Shown here piece by piece: positions 1-8,337 of a stretch of 64,000 nt of DNA. Made by a program: the position numbers and the translations under genes. The notes under the pieces were generated by a model, which was not told the DNA's origin, did not search any database, and worked only from the letters and a program-made list of their open reading frames with translations. The DNA lies in NCBI RefSeq assembly GCF_014652795.1, contig NZ_BMZM01000002.1:994025-1058024 (forward strand). The letters are read 5' to 3'. How positions within the stretch are numbered: the stretch's first letter is position 1; every line of letters begins with the position of its first letter. The DNA is from Kushneria pakistanensis. GTDB taxonomy: Bacteria > Pseudomonadota > Gammaproteobacteria > Pseudomonadales > Halomonadaceae.

Positions 1-117
1 CCCCGCCGTTGTGCATGCAGCACCTGCTAATCAAGCCGTTCCGGCGTGGGTGCACCTGATTCGGGGCTCGGTTAAGCTGGCCCTCTTGTCCATTCTGATC
101 GGGCCTGTCGGAAGCCC

Positions 118-190
118 TCATGACCGGTTGGTGTTCTTCATGACTCGTTGCCTTTTTTGATGACCCATTGGAAATGCCCATGAACAGCGC
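118..190. repeat. Degenerate 20-bp-period repeat ahead of rmuC
   Basis: Near-identical 10-mers start at 121 (TGACCGGTTG), 141 (TGACTCGTTG) and 161 (TGACCCATTG). A weaker TGAAC follows at 181, so the period is exactly 20 bp. Each is preceded by TCA, TCA, TGA and CCA respectively. The block ends in the rmuC start region. Two helical turns would put the units on one DNA face, as protein sites often are, but no known consensus was recognised. The rest of bases 1-117 holds no gene I can support; a short frame open from the left edge to about 156 has no recognisable product. Confidence 0.5.
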
Positions 191-1646
191 GCTGCTGATC
201 TCATTGATAGTGATGACCGCCGCCATTGTCGTGGCCATCGGCCTGTGGCGGCGCGGTCACCACCAGAATGCGGTGATGGCAACGCTTGAAGAAGCGCTTG
301 ACCGACAGCGTGAGCAGTACAATGACACCGAGCGCATGCTGGCCGAGCGGGAGGCGCTGCTTGAACGGGAGCAGACCCATGCCCAGGAGCTGCGTCAGCA
401 GCTGTCACAGCGTGAGCACCGTCTGACAGAGCTGGGTGATGCGCTTGCCGATTATCGTGAGCGGTATGCACGTCTTGAGATGGAAAGACAAAAGGACACG
501 GCCCATTTCGAGGAGCGTCTGAGCCTTCTGGGCAGTGCGCGCCAGGAGTTGACCCACGAGTTCGAGCGCCTGGCCGGGCGCATCTTTGACGAGCGCCAGC
601 AGCAGTTCTCCCAACACTCAAGGGAGAGCGTCAGCGCGCTGATGACGCCGGTGCGCGAGCAGATCGAACAGTTTCGGGCCCGCCTGGAAACCCTGCACGG
701 CGAGCAGCAGTACAGCCGCACCCAGCTCACCACGCAGCTTGAGTATCTGGCCGGGCTCAATCGGCAGATGAGCGAGGACGCCAGCAACCTGACCCGGGCG
801 CTTAAGGGTGACAGCAAGTCGCAGGGCAACTGGGGCGAGCTGATTCTGGAACGGGTGCTGGAGCGCTCCGGCCTGCGCCAGGGCATCGAGTACGAACGGG
901 AAGTGGTGCTGACCCATGATCAGGGGCGCTCCCGCCCGGATGCGGTGATTTATCTGCCCGAATCGCGACATCTGATCGTTGATGCCAAGGTGTCGCTTAC
1001 CGCCTGGGGCGAGGTGGTGGCCGCCGACAGCGACGCGGTCCGCGAGCAGGCCATGCGCCGTCACCTGCGCTCGGTGCGAAGCCACATCGAAACCCTGTCG
1101 GACAAGGGCTATGCGCGCCTTCCCGGTCTCAATGCCCCGGACATGGTCTTTCTGTTCATGCCGATCGAGCCGGCCTTTGCGGCCGTGTTCGAACACGATG
1201 ACCAGATTTTCCATGAGGCCTTTGATCGCCACATTGTGCTGGTCACGCCTTCAACGCTGCTGGCGAGCCTGCGCACGGTGGCAGGGCTCTGGCGGCTGGA
1301 GCGCCAGAACGACAACGCCCGCGAAATTGTCGCGCGCGGCGAGAAACTGCTGGAAAAGTGCCACGGCTTCGTGACCAGCATGGAGGAGGTCGGCACGCAG
1401 CTTGAGCGCGCCACCAACAGCCATCGTCAGGCAATGAACCGCCTGCGCGATGGGCAGGGCAGCCTGATCGCCCAGGCCGGGCGGCTCAATGCGCTGGGCG
1501 TGCGCAGCCGCAAGGCCTGGCCGGACAGCGTCAGGGAGAGCGCGCAAAACGGGTATGAGGCGCAGGAGGCGCAGCAGGCCGGACGTCATACTCCCTTTGC
1601 GGGCCCGGATGAAACGCCCGGGACGCTGCGCTTTGACGAGGATTGA
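180..1646 (+). CDS. rmuC: DNA recombination protein RmuC
   Basis: About 488 residues. An N-terminal membrane helix (residues 4-22, ending WRR) is followed by a long Gln/Glu/Arg-rich coiled coil to about residue 190. The RmuC nuclease-like domain comes next, with the family signature GNWGELILERVLERSGL near 220 and VDAKVSL near 270. RmuC proteins limit inversions at short inverted repeats and are predicted endonucleases; biochemical proof is thin. Possible starts are TTG 168, ATG 174 and ATG 180. ATG 180 is chosen because a GGAA lies 8 bases upstream and the protein then begins at the membrane anchor. It converges on the glycerate kinase gene with only 24 bp between stops. Confidence 0.93.
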   Translation: MNSALLISLIVMTAAIVVAIGLWRRGHHQNAVMATLEEALDRQREQYNDTERMLAEREALLEREQTHAQELRQQLSQREHRLTELGDALADYRERYARLEMERQKDTAHFEERLSLLGSARQELTHEFERLAGRIFDERQQQFSQHSRESVSALMTPVREQIEQFRARLETLHGEQQYSRTQLTTQLEYLAGLNRQMSEDASNLTRALKGDSKSQGNWGELILERVLERSGLRQGIEYEREVVLTHDQGRSRPDAVIYLPESRHLIVDAKVSLTAWGEVVAADSDAVREQAMRRHLRSVRSHIETLSDKGYARLPGLNAPDMVFLFMPIEPAFAAVFEHDDQIFHEAFDRHIVLVTPSTLLASLRTVAGLWRLERQNDNAREIVARGEKLLEKCHGFVTSMEEVGTQLERATNSHRQAMNRLRDGQGSLIAQAGRLNALGVRSRKAWPDSVRESAQNGYEAQEAQQAGRHTPFAGPDETPGTLRFDED

Positions 1647-1670
1647 AACCTTTACGCGTTGACCGGGCGT

Positions 1671-2804
1671 TCAGCGACCGTGCTGGAATAAGCGAATAAT
1701 CGAGGCGCTGCGATCGGCCAGCAGCGCCGGGGTGCGCTTGAGCGCCTCTTCCAGCGCCATCGGGCCATCGGCCAGCGCAAACGCCGCGGTCACGCCTTCA
1801 TCGAGTGCCTTCTCCCAGCCGGTATCCAGCTTGCCGGCCAGTACCACGCAGGGCACCTGATGCCGCCGGGCCGCGCGTGACACACCAATTGGCGTCTTGC
1901 CGGACAGGCTCTGACCATCCAGCCGGCCCTCGCCGGTAATGACCAGATCCGCGCGCTCGAGCGCCGCTTCAAAATCGACCTGCTCCATCACCAGTTCGAT
2001 GCCCGGGCGCAGCGTGGCGTTCAAAAAGGCCAGCGCTGCAAAGCCCATGCCGCCAGCGGCGCCTGCGCCGGCACTATCGCGATGATTTTGGCCGGTGGCC
2101 TGTGCTGTCACCTCGGCAAGGTGTGCCAGGGCGTGGTCGAGCGTATCAACCTGTTCCCTGGTGGCCCCCTTTTGCGGGCCGAAAATCGCGCTGGCGCCCT
2201 GATCGCCGCACAGCGGATTGTTCACGTCTACGGCGGCCTCGACCGTGAGCTTTGCAAGGCGCGGATCAAGTCTGGAGAGATCAATGCGGAAAAGCCGGGA
2301 CAGCGCCGCACCGCCGGGAGCCAGTACCTGATCGTTGTCATCCAGAAAGCGCACGCCGAGTGCGCTCATCATGCCGGCGCCGCCGTCATTGGTAGCGCTG
2401 CCGCCCAGGGTCAGTATCAGGTGCTCGGCGCCTTCCTCCAGCGCGGCGTGAATCAGCTCACCCACACCGCGGGTGGTAGTGTGCAGGGCGTCACGTTCCT
2501 CGTTGGTAAGATGCTGCAGGCCACTGGCCTCGGCCAGCTCGACGATGGCGGTGCGGCGGCTGGCAATCCAGCCCCACTGCGCCATGCGTGGGCGGTTCAG
2601 GGCGTCATGAACCTCAATACTGCGCGCTTCGGCGCCGCTGGCGGCAAGGAGTGCCTCCAGCGTCCCTTCGCCCCCATCGCCCAGTGGGCACAGGGTCCAG
2701 TCTGCCTCGGGCGAGGCCTGGCGAATGCCCTCGGCAATCGCGTGCGCGGCGCTCAGGGCGCCGAGCGCATCCTTGAAACTGTCGGGGGCAATCAGGATAT
2801 GCAT
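1671..2804 (-). CDS. glxK: Glycerate kinase, GlxK/GarK family
   Basis: 377 residues, normal for the family. It opens with MHILIAPDSFKDALGA and carries the glycine-rich GGSATNDGGAGM motif and GEGRLDGQSLSGKTP, all typical of bacterial glycerate 2-kinases. These phosphorylate D-glycerate with ATP in glyoxylate and tartronate metabolism. The frame is open further upstream to 2936, but ATG 2804 has a GGAGAA ribosome site and starts exactly at the family N-terminus. No glyoxylate-pathway partner lies next to it, so it appears to be a stand-alone gene. The choice between glxK and garK names is not resolvable from sequence alone. Confidence 0.93.
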   Translation of the reverse strand: MHILIAPDSFKDALGALSAAHAIAEGIRQASPEADWTLCPLGDGGEGTLEALLAASGAEARSIEVHDALNRPRMAQWGWIASRRTAIVELAEASGLQHLTNEERDALHTTTRGVGELIHAALEEGAEHLILTLGGSATNDGGAGMMSALGVRFLDDNDQVLAPGGAALSRLFRIDLSRLDPRLAKLTVEAAVDVNNPLCGDQGASAIFGPQKGATREQVDTLDHALAHLAEVTAQATGQNHRDSAGAGAAGGMGFAALAFLNATLRPGIELVMEQVDFEAALERADLVITGEGRLDGQSLSGKTPIGVSRAARRHQVPCVVLAGKLDTGWEKALDEGVTAAFALADGPMALEEALKRTPALLADRSASIIRLFQHGR

Positions 2805-3074
2805 GCAGGTTCTCCGGCAAGAGCAGTGAGAGACGAGCATACCCCGGCAGGCGTTCCAGCCACCACCAGGGGCAACGGCATGAGGAAAATGCCGTTGCAG
2901 GAAAATCACCGCGACACACGACGTTTTGATGATCACGCTGTCAAGGCGTTGAAGGTCTACATTGCCGGTCTTTCATATTCGCTCTACTGTCTAACTGGAA
3001 GGGCAGATGTTTGGCGCCTTTCTCCCCCATGATCACTCGCGGGTGTCAGGGATATTTCACCAGGGATGCGCACC

Positions 3075-3632
3075 ATGTCCGCCATTCGATTGCTCGTGAA
3101 GATGTCACTGCTGAGCCTTGCCATTGGCGGCTGTACGTCCCTGCCGTCGGCGCAGCCGCTGGGTATCAATGAACAGGCCATGCCACAGTCGTGCTACGCC
3201 ACCCATGGTGGTACGCGTCTTGCACAGATTCGTGCCATTGCCACTGCACTTGAACGTCAGGATTACGAGATTCGCGCCAGCGACGTCGAGCTGGGGCTGG
3301 TCAGCGCCGAGCGTATCAGGCGTCAGCCGGGACTGGGGGCCACGCACCAGTGGCGGGGCAGCAGTCTGACGGGATTTGGTGGTCGGCGCGGCGGGGTAAT
3401 GCTGGGCGGCGGGTTCGGTAATCCTTTCGGTGTATTCCGCTCTGATCCCTACAGCATCGAGCGGGTATCGGTCAGTGCCGATGGCCCGCGCTATCTGGCG
3501 GTACGCAGCATGATGATCATGTCACCGGATGGTTTTGTCATCGACGCGCGTCCGGCTTCTCCGGAACCCTTTTGTCAGCAGACGCACGCGGCCATCGAAC
3601 AGGCGCTGGCGCGCTTGGGAGATGCGCCATGA
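3075..3632 (+). CDS. Hypothetical lipoprotein, first of a pair
   Basis: 185 residues. A lipoprotein signal peptide ends in a lipobox LAIGGC with Cys at residue 20, so the protein should be lipid-anchored in the envelope. No family was recognised. The middle has a Gly/Arg-rich stretch (residues ~100-120) suggesting a flexible loop, and Cys residues near 38 and 170 could form a disulfide. ATG 3066 is possible, but AGGG at 3062-3065 is correctly spaced only for ATG 3075. Its stop overlaps the start of the next lipoprotein gene (ATGA), which indicates translational coupling. The segment ALERQDYEIRASDVELGLVS resembles a segment in that neighbour, hinting at a common origin. Confidence 0.75.
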   Translation: MSAIRLLVKMSLLSLAIGGCTSLPSAQPLGINEQAMPQSCYATHGGTRLAQIRAIATALERQDYEIRASDVELGLVSAERIRRQPGLGATHQWRGSSLTGFGGRRGGVMLGGGFGNPFGVFRSDPYSIERVSVSADGPRYLAVRSMMIMSPDGFVIDARPASPEPFCQQTHAAIEQALARLGDAP

Positions 3633-4039
3633 AACGGATCCACAAGGGTGGCATGAAAGGGCTGGGAGTCGCACTGCTGCTGGTAGTGACAGTGGGGTGT
3701 GCCACCACGACCTCGCTGGCACCGCCTGAACGTCTTGAGCACTTCAATGCCTCATCCGATCAGCTGATGCAGGCCACCATGGCGTCGCTGGCCGAGCGCG
3801 GCTTTGTAATTGTCTATGGCGATCACGCCCTGGGCGATATTCGCGCCAGCTACGCTGCACGTCCCGAGTGGCGTGTGGAAGCCCATATAGAAGACAGCCC
3901 GCGTGGCAGTGAGCTGCAGCTCAGAGGCTGGCGGGGCCGGTCGGCCCTGGCTGTGGGTGATCTTGATCGGCTGACCACCGCCATTGCCGAGCGCCTCGGG
4001 GAGGGGCCGCTGTCAGGCCCGGGTGTCGTGACACCCTGA
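3629..4039 (+). CDS. Hypothetical lipoprotein, second of a pair
   Basis: 136 residues with a signal peptide and lipobox VTVGC (Cys at residue 24), so a predicted envelope lipoprotein. No named family recognised. The start ATG overlaps the TGA of the upstream lipoprotein gene in an ATGA. An internal ATG at 3653 (MKGLGVAL) would also leave an intact signal peptide. The mature part contains ASLAERGFVIVYGDHALGDI, similar in layout to part of the upstream protein (short helix, then an aromatic strand, then a D-L-G turn). The two probably act together or arose by duplication; function unknown. Confidence 0.72.
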   Translation: MKRIHKGGMKGLGVALLLVVTVGCATTTSLAPPERLEHFNASSDQLMQATMASLAERGFVIVYGDHALGDIRASYAARPEWRVEAHIEDSPRGSELQLRGWRGRSALAVGDLDRLTTAIAERLGEGPLSGPGVVTP

Positions 4040-4056
4040 CCGGGCGTCCCATTGCA

Positions 4057-4470
4057 TTATCTGATACCGGCGACGAAGCGCTGCAGCATGGCCAGACGTA
4101 TCTGCCTTTCACTGTCATCCAGCGGCTCGGCCTGGCCTGCGCCCCAGACCGGCCCGGGCCAGGCGGCGTCTTCCCTTGATCGAGCGATCACATGCACATG
4201 CAGCTGCGGCACCATATTACCCAGGGCGCCAATATTGATCTTGTCGGCGCCGGTCTCATGCTGGAGAAAGCTGCCAAGCTGATCGACTTCCTGCCACAGC
4301 CGTGTGCGTTCGTGCTCAAACAGCTCAAAGCTCTCGCGAATGTTGTCTCGCTGTGGAATCAAAAGCGCCCAGACAAAGCGGGCATCGTTCATCAGACGCA
4401 GCTCGCAAAGCTCGAGCGAGGCCACGGCTATAGTGTCAGCGGCCAGTCGTTCATGCAGGGCAAAGGCCAT
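4057..4470 (-). CDS. HIT family protein
   Basis: 137 residues. The histidine-triad region reads PQLHVHVIAR (residues ~93-102) followed by DAAWPGPVWG, typical of a gammaproteobacterial HIT subgroup of nucleotide hydrolases or transferases. Against the canonical H-x-H-x-H pattern the first His is Gln; the second and third, including the nucleophile position, are kept. ATG 4470 has a GGAG upstream. The gene converges on the lipoprotein pair with 17 bp between stops. Substrate unknown; AMP-derivative hydrolysis is the family norm. Confidence 0.88.
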   Translation of the reverse strand: MAFALHERLAADTIAVASLELCELRLMNDARFVWALLIPQRDNIRESFELFEHERTRLWQEVDQLGSFLQHETGADKINIGALGNMVPQLHVHVIARSREDAAWPGPVWGAGQAEPLDDSERQIRLAMLQRFVAGIR

Positions 4471-4653
4471 GTTGATACTCCATGGGTAGGGCAGGCAAAT
4501 CGAAGGGAGAGGATGTCAGGGCATTGGAGGTGATTGCCGCTGAAAATGCAATCGAGGCCAAAAAATGCCAGGCTTTGGTCATGGGTTGCGATAAACGGTC
4601 CAGTACCCTGCACCATCGCATGCCATATACTGTCGTCAACAAGGAGCTGTTAC

Positions 4654-4785
4654 ATGAAAAAATGGATGAGCATGACGCTGATTGCCCTCTTTTCCGCTGC
4701 GGCACTGTCTGCCTGCAATACGGTAGGCGGCGCAGGTGAAGATATCTCGGAAGGTGGTCAGTCCATTCAGAACGCTGCCGACTGA
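4654..4785 (+). CDS. Entericidin A/B family lipoprotein
   Basis: Only 43 residues: a signal peptide, a lipobox LSAC with Cys near 21, then a short mature peptide (CNTVGGAGEDISEGGQSI) matching the entericidin pattern. The characterised E. coli entericidins are a small antidote/toxin lipoprotein pair; in most other bacteria the role is unproven and they behave as stress lipoproteins. The ATG at 4654 has a good AAGGAG 8 bases upstream, and a TATACT hexamer at about 4626 is a plausible -10 element. Single copy here, without a second entericidin gene. Confidence 0.85.
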   Translation: MKKWMSMTLIALFSAAALSACNTVGGAGEDISEGGQSIQNAAD

Positions 4786-4796
4786 TATCGTTCTCT

Positions 4797-4824
4797 CGGG
4801 CAGGAGGGCTACGCCGCCTGCCCG
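4797..4824 (+). terminator. Hairpin after the entericidin gene
   Basis: CGGGCAGG (4797-4804) pairs perfectly with CCTGCCCG (4817-4824) around a 12-base loop, starting 11 bases after the stop codon. No T run follows, so it may be a weak terminator or an mRNA-stabilising stem. Confidence 0.45.
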
Positions 4825-5046
4825 TGGCACCCATTGAAGTCTCCTTCCTCCTTTCCTTCCTCTTTCTTCAGGAAAGACGTTTCCCTCGCTGTCCCTTTCA
4901 GATTCTGCCTGCCTCTGCCGACGACGTGTTGCTGACATCGCGGTCTTTTTCATGCTGTCTGCTCAAAACCTGCGTGTTTTCGAATAGACTCTGCGCCCGC
5001 GGCGACAGCAATCCTGCGCCCAAGTTCAAATGATATGGATGTACGC
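4825..5046. other. Non-coding stretch before the siderophore receptor
   Basis: Together with the hairpin and Fur box this gap covers 4786-5169. The first part is pyrimidine-rich (several CTTCC/TTTCC runs at 4840-4875). No gene with a credible ribosome site or family resemblance was found on either strand. Confidence 0.6.
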
Positions 5047-5065
5047 TTGATAATCCTTATCATTA
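5047..5065. promoter_or_regulatory. Fur box upstream of siderophore receptor
   Basis: TTGATAATCCTTATCATTA contains a perfect inverted repeat TGATAA-TCC-TTATCA and closely matches the 19-bp Fur consensus. It sits about 105 bp before the receptor start, so iron-loaded Fur is expected to repress the receptor gene. Confidence 0.88.
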
Positions 5066-5169
5066 ACTCTACTGTGATGTCGCTCGGTTTGACGCCTTCA
5101 CACGCCTGAGCGCGGCCTCCAGCGCCAATCAAAACACGGTAGTGATCCATAACAGTCAGGGGAACAGTC

Positions 5170-7446
5170 ATGAGTCGAACGGGGAAGCTCTGTCCCGGTG
5201 CAGGGGAAGTACGGTATCTGACCTCGCTTTTGGCCGGGGCGGTATTGCTGCCGGTTGCCGGTGGCGTCTGGGCTGCCGAGCAGCAGGGTAGTGAGGCGGC
5301 GGCGACCGATACGGTCACCACGACCACCACGGCAGCGGCTTCCGGCAGCGACAGTTCACGCCTTGACACCATTACCGTGGAAGGCAATCGACTCTATGAC
5401 ATGCTGCCGTCCGAGCAGGCCGGCGGCTATGGCGTGGATGCCGCCACCGTCGGCACCAAGACCCCGGCCGCCCTGCGTGATATCCCGCAGTCGATCAGCG
5501 TGGTGACCCGTGAGGCGATCGAGGATCAGAACTTCGACACGCTGGATCAGATGGCCAGGCGCACGCCCGGCGTTCGCGTGCTCTCCAACGATGACGGCCG
5601 CTCGTCGATCTATTCACGCGGCTACGAGTACGACGAATACAACATTGATGGCCTGCCTTCGCCGATGTCGAGCATCACGGGCTCGGTGCCGTCGCTGTCG
5701 CCCTTTGACCGGGTCGAGATCATGCGCGGGCCATCGGGGCTTTTTAACAGCACCAGCGAAATGGGCGGAATCGTCAACCTGGTGCGCAAGCGCCCCACCT
5801 ACGACTTTCAGGGCCATGTGACCGGCCGTTATGGCAGCTGGGATCAGAATTACGTTGAAACCGATCTCTCCGGCCCGATCAATGCCGATGGCAGCGTGCG
5901 CGGTCGACTGGTGATTGACAACAGCGACACCAACGGCTTTGTCGATCACAACGATAACAAGCGCAACAACTTCTACGGCGCGCTGGATTTTGATCTGGAC
6001 GAGGACACCACCCTGTCGCTGGCCTTTTTGCGTCAGCACAAGGACATCACCGTCAACAACGGCCTGCCGGCCAATCGGGACGGCAGCCTGCGCGAGTATC
6101 GCCGCTCGAAGCTCTTTGGCGCCGACTGGAACAGCTTCACCAGTCAGTCCAACGACTGGATCGCCGAGCTGACCCACCGTTTCGACAACGGCGGCTACGG
6201 CCGTCTGGCCGGTCGTTACTCCAACCGCAATGCCGATTACAACTACGCCTTCGGCGCAGGTGGCCCCAACGCTGGTGTGGATGACAACGGCAATGCCTCG
6301 CTGATGGGACTGGGCGGCAAGGCCGATGAGCAGTCAGTGGCGCTGGATGCCAGCTACAGCCAGCCCTTCGAGGCGCTGGGCAATACCAGCGAGTTCGTGG
6401 TGGGGACCGACTACAAGCGCTATGAATCCGAGCAGGAGCAGGGCCGCTATAGTGCATTGCCCGGCTTTCGCGGCGTCAGCGTCAGTGATTTCTCGCCCGG
6501 CAGCGTGCCCTATACCGATGTGCTGAGCGATGCACGCGCAGGCGCCCAGGGCACCAACAACTACAACGATGAGCGCACCACGCTTGAAGAGTACGGGCTT
6601 TACTCCAAGCTGACCTTCCGCCCGATCCAGGATCTGGCGTTGATTGCCGGCGGCCGGGTCAGCAACTATCGACAGCGTGCCAGTGTCGATGAGCTGGACA
6701 GCAGCACCTCCGACTCGCGCAGCGATAGCTCGCGCTTCACGCCCTATGGCGGGCTGGTCTATGACCTGGATGACCACCATTCGCTCTATGCCAGCTATTC
6801 GCAGGTCTTCAACCCGCAGAGCTCAACCGACGCCAACAATGAGCTGCTCAAGCCGCGCAAGGGCGAGCAGTACGAAGCGGGCGTCAAGGGCAGCTACTTC
6901 AATGGCGATCTCAATGCCCGTCTGACGGCCTTTCGGATGTATGACAAGAACCGCGGCGCCACGACGGCCAGCGGGGATACCGATGATGCCGTGGCACTGG
7001 GCAAGACGCGTATCCAGGGGGCAGAAGTCGAGCTGACCGGCAGTATTACCGATCAGTGGGACGTGATTGCCGGTTACACCTACATGGATACCGAGATCAA
7101 GCGGGAGTCCACGGCGCAGGGCGATGGTCTGTTTCTGCTGATGCCACGCAACATGGTCAATCTCTGGACCCAGTACGGCTTTGAAGGCGGGGCACTGGAT
7201 GGCTTTCGCATCGGTGGTGGCGTGACGGCGATGGACGGCTTCAGCTCGAGCTCCGGCGTCGACGCGCCGGGCTATGCGGTGGTCGATGCCATGATCGGCT
7301 ACGACTTCACACAAAACCTTTCGGGTCAGCTCAACTTCAACAACATTCTCGACAGGAAGTACTACGAGCGTGTGGGTGGCCTTAACACCTTCAACATGTA
7401 CGGTGCGCCCGCCAGTGCGGTCGCCTCGCTGCGCTACGACTTCTGA
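5170..7446 (+). CDS. TonB-dependent siderophore receptor
   Basis: 758 residues. A signal peptide (cleavage likely after VWAA, residue ~36) is followed by a TonB-box-like LDTITVEG (~62-69). The plug domain (~80-190) has IPQSISVVTREAI and DGLPSPMS, then VEIMRGPSGLF typical of the FhuE/FpvA/FoxA ferric-hydroxamate class. A 22-strand barrel ends in SLRYDF with the terminal Phe required for outer-membrane assembly. There is no N-terminal signalling extension, so it is not an anti-sigma-coupled receptor. It lies behind a Fur box and converges on the ent operon, so it is the likely uptake receptor for a siderophore made by the adjacent genes; the exact ligand is inferred only from position. Confidence 0.93.
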   Translation: MSRTGKLCPGAGEVRYLTSLLAGAVLLPVAGGVWAAEQQGSEAAATDTVTTTTTAAASGSDSSRLDTITVEGNRLYDMLPSEQAGGYGVDAATVGTKTPAALRDIPQSISVVTREAIEDQNFDTLDQMARRTPGVRVLSNDDGRSSIYSRGYEYDEYNIDGLPSPMSSITGSVPSLSPFDRVEIMRGPSGLFNSTSEMGGIVNLVRKRPTYDFQGHVTGRYGSWDQNYVETDLSGPINADGSVRGRLVIDNSDTNGFVDHNDNKRNNFYGALDFDLDEDTTLSLAFLRQHKDITVNNGLPANRDGSLREYRRSKLFGADWNSFTSQSNDWIAELTHRFDNGGYGRLAGRYSNRNADYNYAFGAGGPNAGVDDNGNASLMGLGGKADEQSVALDASYSQPFEALGNTSEFVVGTDYKRYESEQEQGRYSALPGFRGVSVSDFSPGSVPYTDVLSDARAGAQGTNNYNDERTTLEEYGLYSKLTFRPIQDLALIAGGRVSNYRQRASVDELDSSTSDSRSDSSRFTPYGGLVYDLDDHHSLYASYSQVFNPQSSTDANNELLKPRKGEQYEAGVKGSYFNGDLNARLTAFRMYDKNRGATTASGDTDDAVALGKTRIQGAEVELTGSITDQWDVIAGYTYMDTEIKRESTAQGDGLFLLMPRNMVNLWTQYGFEGGALDGFRIGGGVTAMDGFSSSSGVDAPGYAVVDAMIGYDFTQNLSGQLNFNNILDRKYYERVGGLNTFNMYGAPASAVASLRYDF

Positions 7447-7492
7447 TTGACCCGGCGCTGGCCCGGCCGGCGCCATGTTGTGAGACGCATGG

Positions 7493-7528
7493 CATCAAAA
7501 AACCCGGCACCTGGCCGGGTTTTTTGAT
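7493..7528. terminator. Bidirectional rho-independent terminator
   Basis: A CATCAAAAAACCCGGC stem pairs with GCCGGGTTTTTTGATG, giving a GC-rich hairpin flanked by A6 on one side and T6 on the other. It works in both directions, between the rightward receptor gene and the leftward entA stop at 7549. Confidence 0.93.
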
Positions 7529-7548
7529 GCGCGTCCCTCGTTTTTAAA

Positions 7549-8337
7549 TCAACGAATACCCAAGGTGGCGCCGCCGTCGATGCGCATGTCATGCATCGTG
7601 ATATGCCGCGCCCGATCGGACAGCAGAAAGCGGATCGCCTCGCTGACATCGTCGGGCTCGGCAATGCGCTTGAGCGGAATGCCCAGCTTCCAGCCCTCCA
7701 GCGAGCCGCGAATCACGTTGTCGCGACCGCTGTCATCGGCCCACATGCCGCGCTGCATGTCGGTGTCGGTGGAGCCGGGCGAGACGATGTTGCAGCGCAC
7801 GTTGTGTTCGGCCATTTCCAGCCCCAGGCAGCGTACCAGCTGATGGGTGGCGGCCTTGGAAGCGCAATAGGCGCCCATCGCCTGACGCGGAGTATCCGCG
7901 GCATTGGAGCCCACCACCACGATGGCGCCATACCCGCGGTCGGCCATCAGCCGGGCCACGGCGCGGGTGACGTTGAACACCCCGGTGGTATTGACGTTGA
8001 AGGCATGCAGCCACTGGGCGTCGGTCAGCTCGGTCACGCGGCCCATCTGCAAAACGCCTGCCACATGCGCCAGACGTGTAATGGGGGCGTGGGCCTCGAT
8101 CCCGGCAATGGCAGCGTCTACTGCACTTGAGTCACTGACATCCACCACGTGAGCGCTGACCCGCTCGGCGCCGAACTCGTGCCCAAGCCGACTGGCCGTA
8201 TCAGATAGCGCGTCCGCCAGACTGTCGAGCAGGGCAACGCTTGCGCCTTCCACGAGAAGATCGCGAGCCAGCGTCGCCCCGATGCCGCGGGCGGCGCCGG
8301 TAATGACGATCTGTTCGCCTTTAAACTCGCCGCTCAT
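7549..8337 (-). CDS. entA: 2,3-dihydro-2,3-dihydroxybenzoate dehydrogenase
   Basis: 262 residues, a short-chain dehydrogenase. The NAD-binding motif is TGAARGIG (residues 13-20), the catalytic Ser is in VVGSNA and YxxxK is YCASK. It oxidises 2,3-dihydro-2,3-dihydroxybenzoate to 2,3-dihydroxybenzoate in the cytoplasm. The assignment as EntA/DhbA rather than a general SDR rests on being last in a cluster with EntC, EntE and EntB and on the length. Its ATG overlaps the stop of the SIP gene (ATGA). The operon is closed by the bidirectional terminator just downstream. Confidence 0.92.
   Translation of the reverse strand: MSGEFKGEQIVITGAARGIGATLARDLLVEGASVALLDSLADALSDTASRLGHEFGAERVSAHVVDVSDSSAVDAAIAGIEAHAPITRLAHVAGVLQMGRVTELTDAQWLHAFNVNTTGVFNVTRAVARLMADRGYGAIVVVGSNAADTPRQAMGAYCASKAATHQLVRCLGLEMAEHNVRCNIVSPGSTDTDMQRGMWADDSGRDNVIRGSLEGWKLGIPLKRIAEPDDVSEAIRFLLSDRARHITMHDMRIDGGATLGIR

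Noticed and set aside
2082-3032. A 316-codon open frame on the plus strand
   Set aside because: It overlaps the glycerate kinase on the other strand and reads as low-quality composition.
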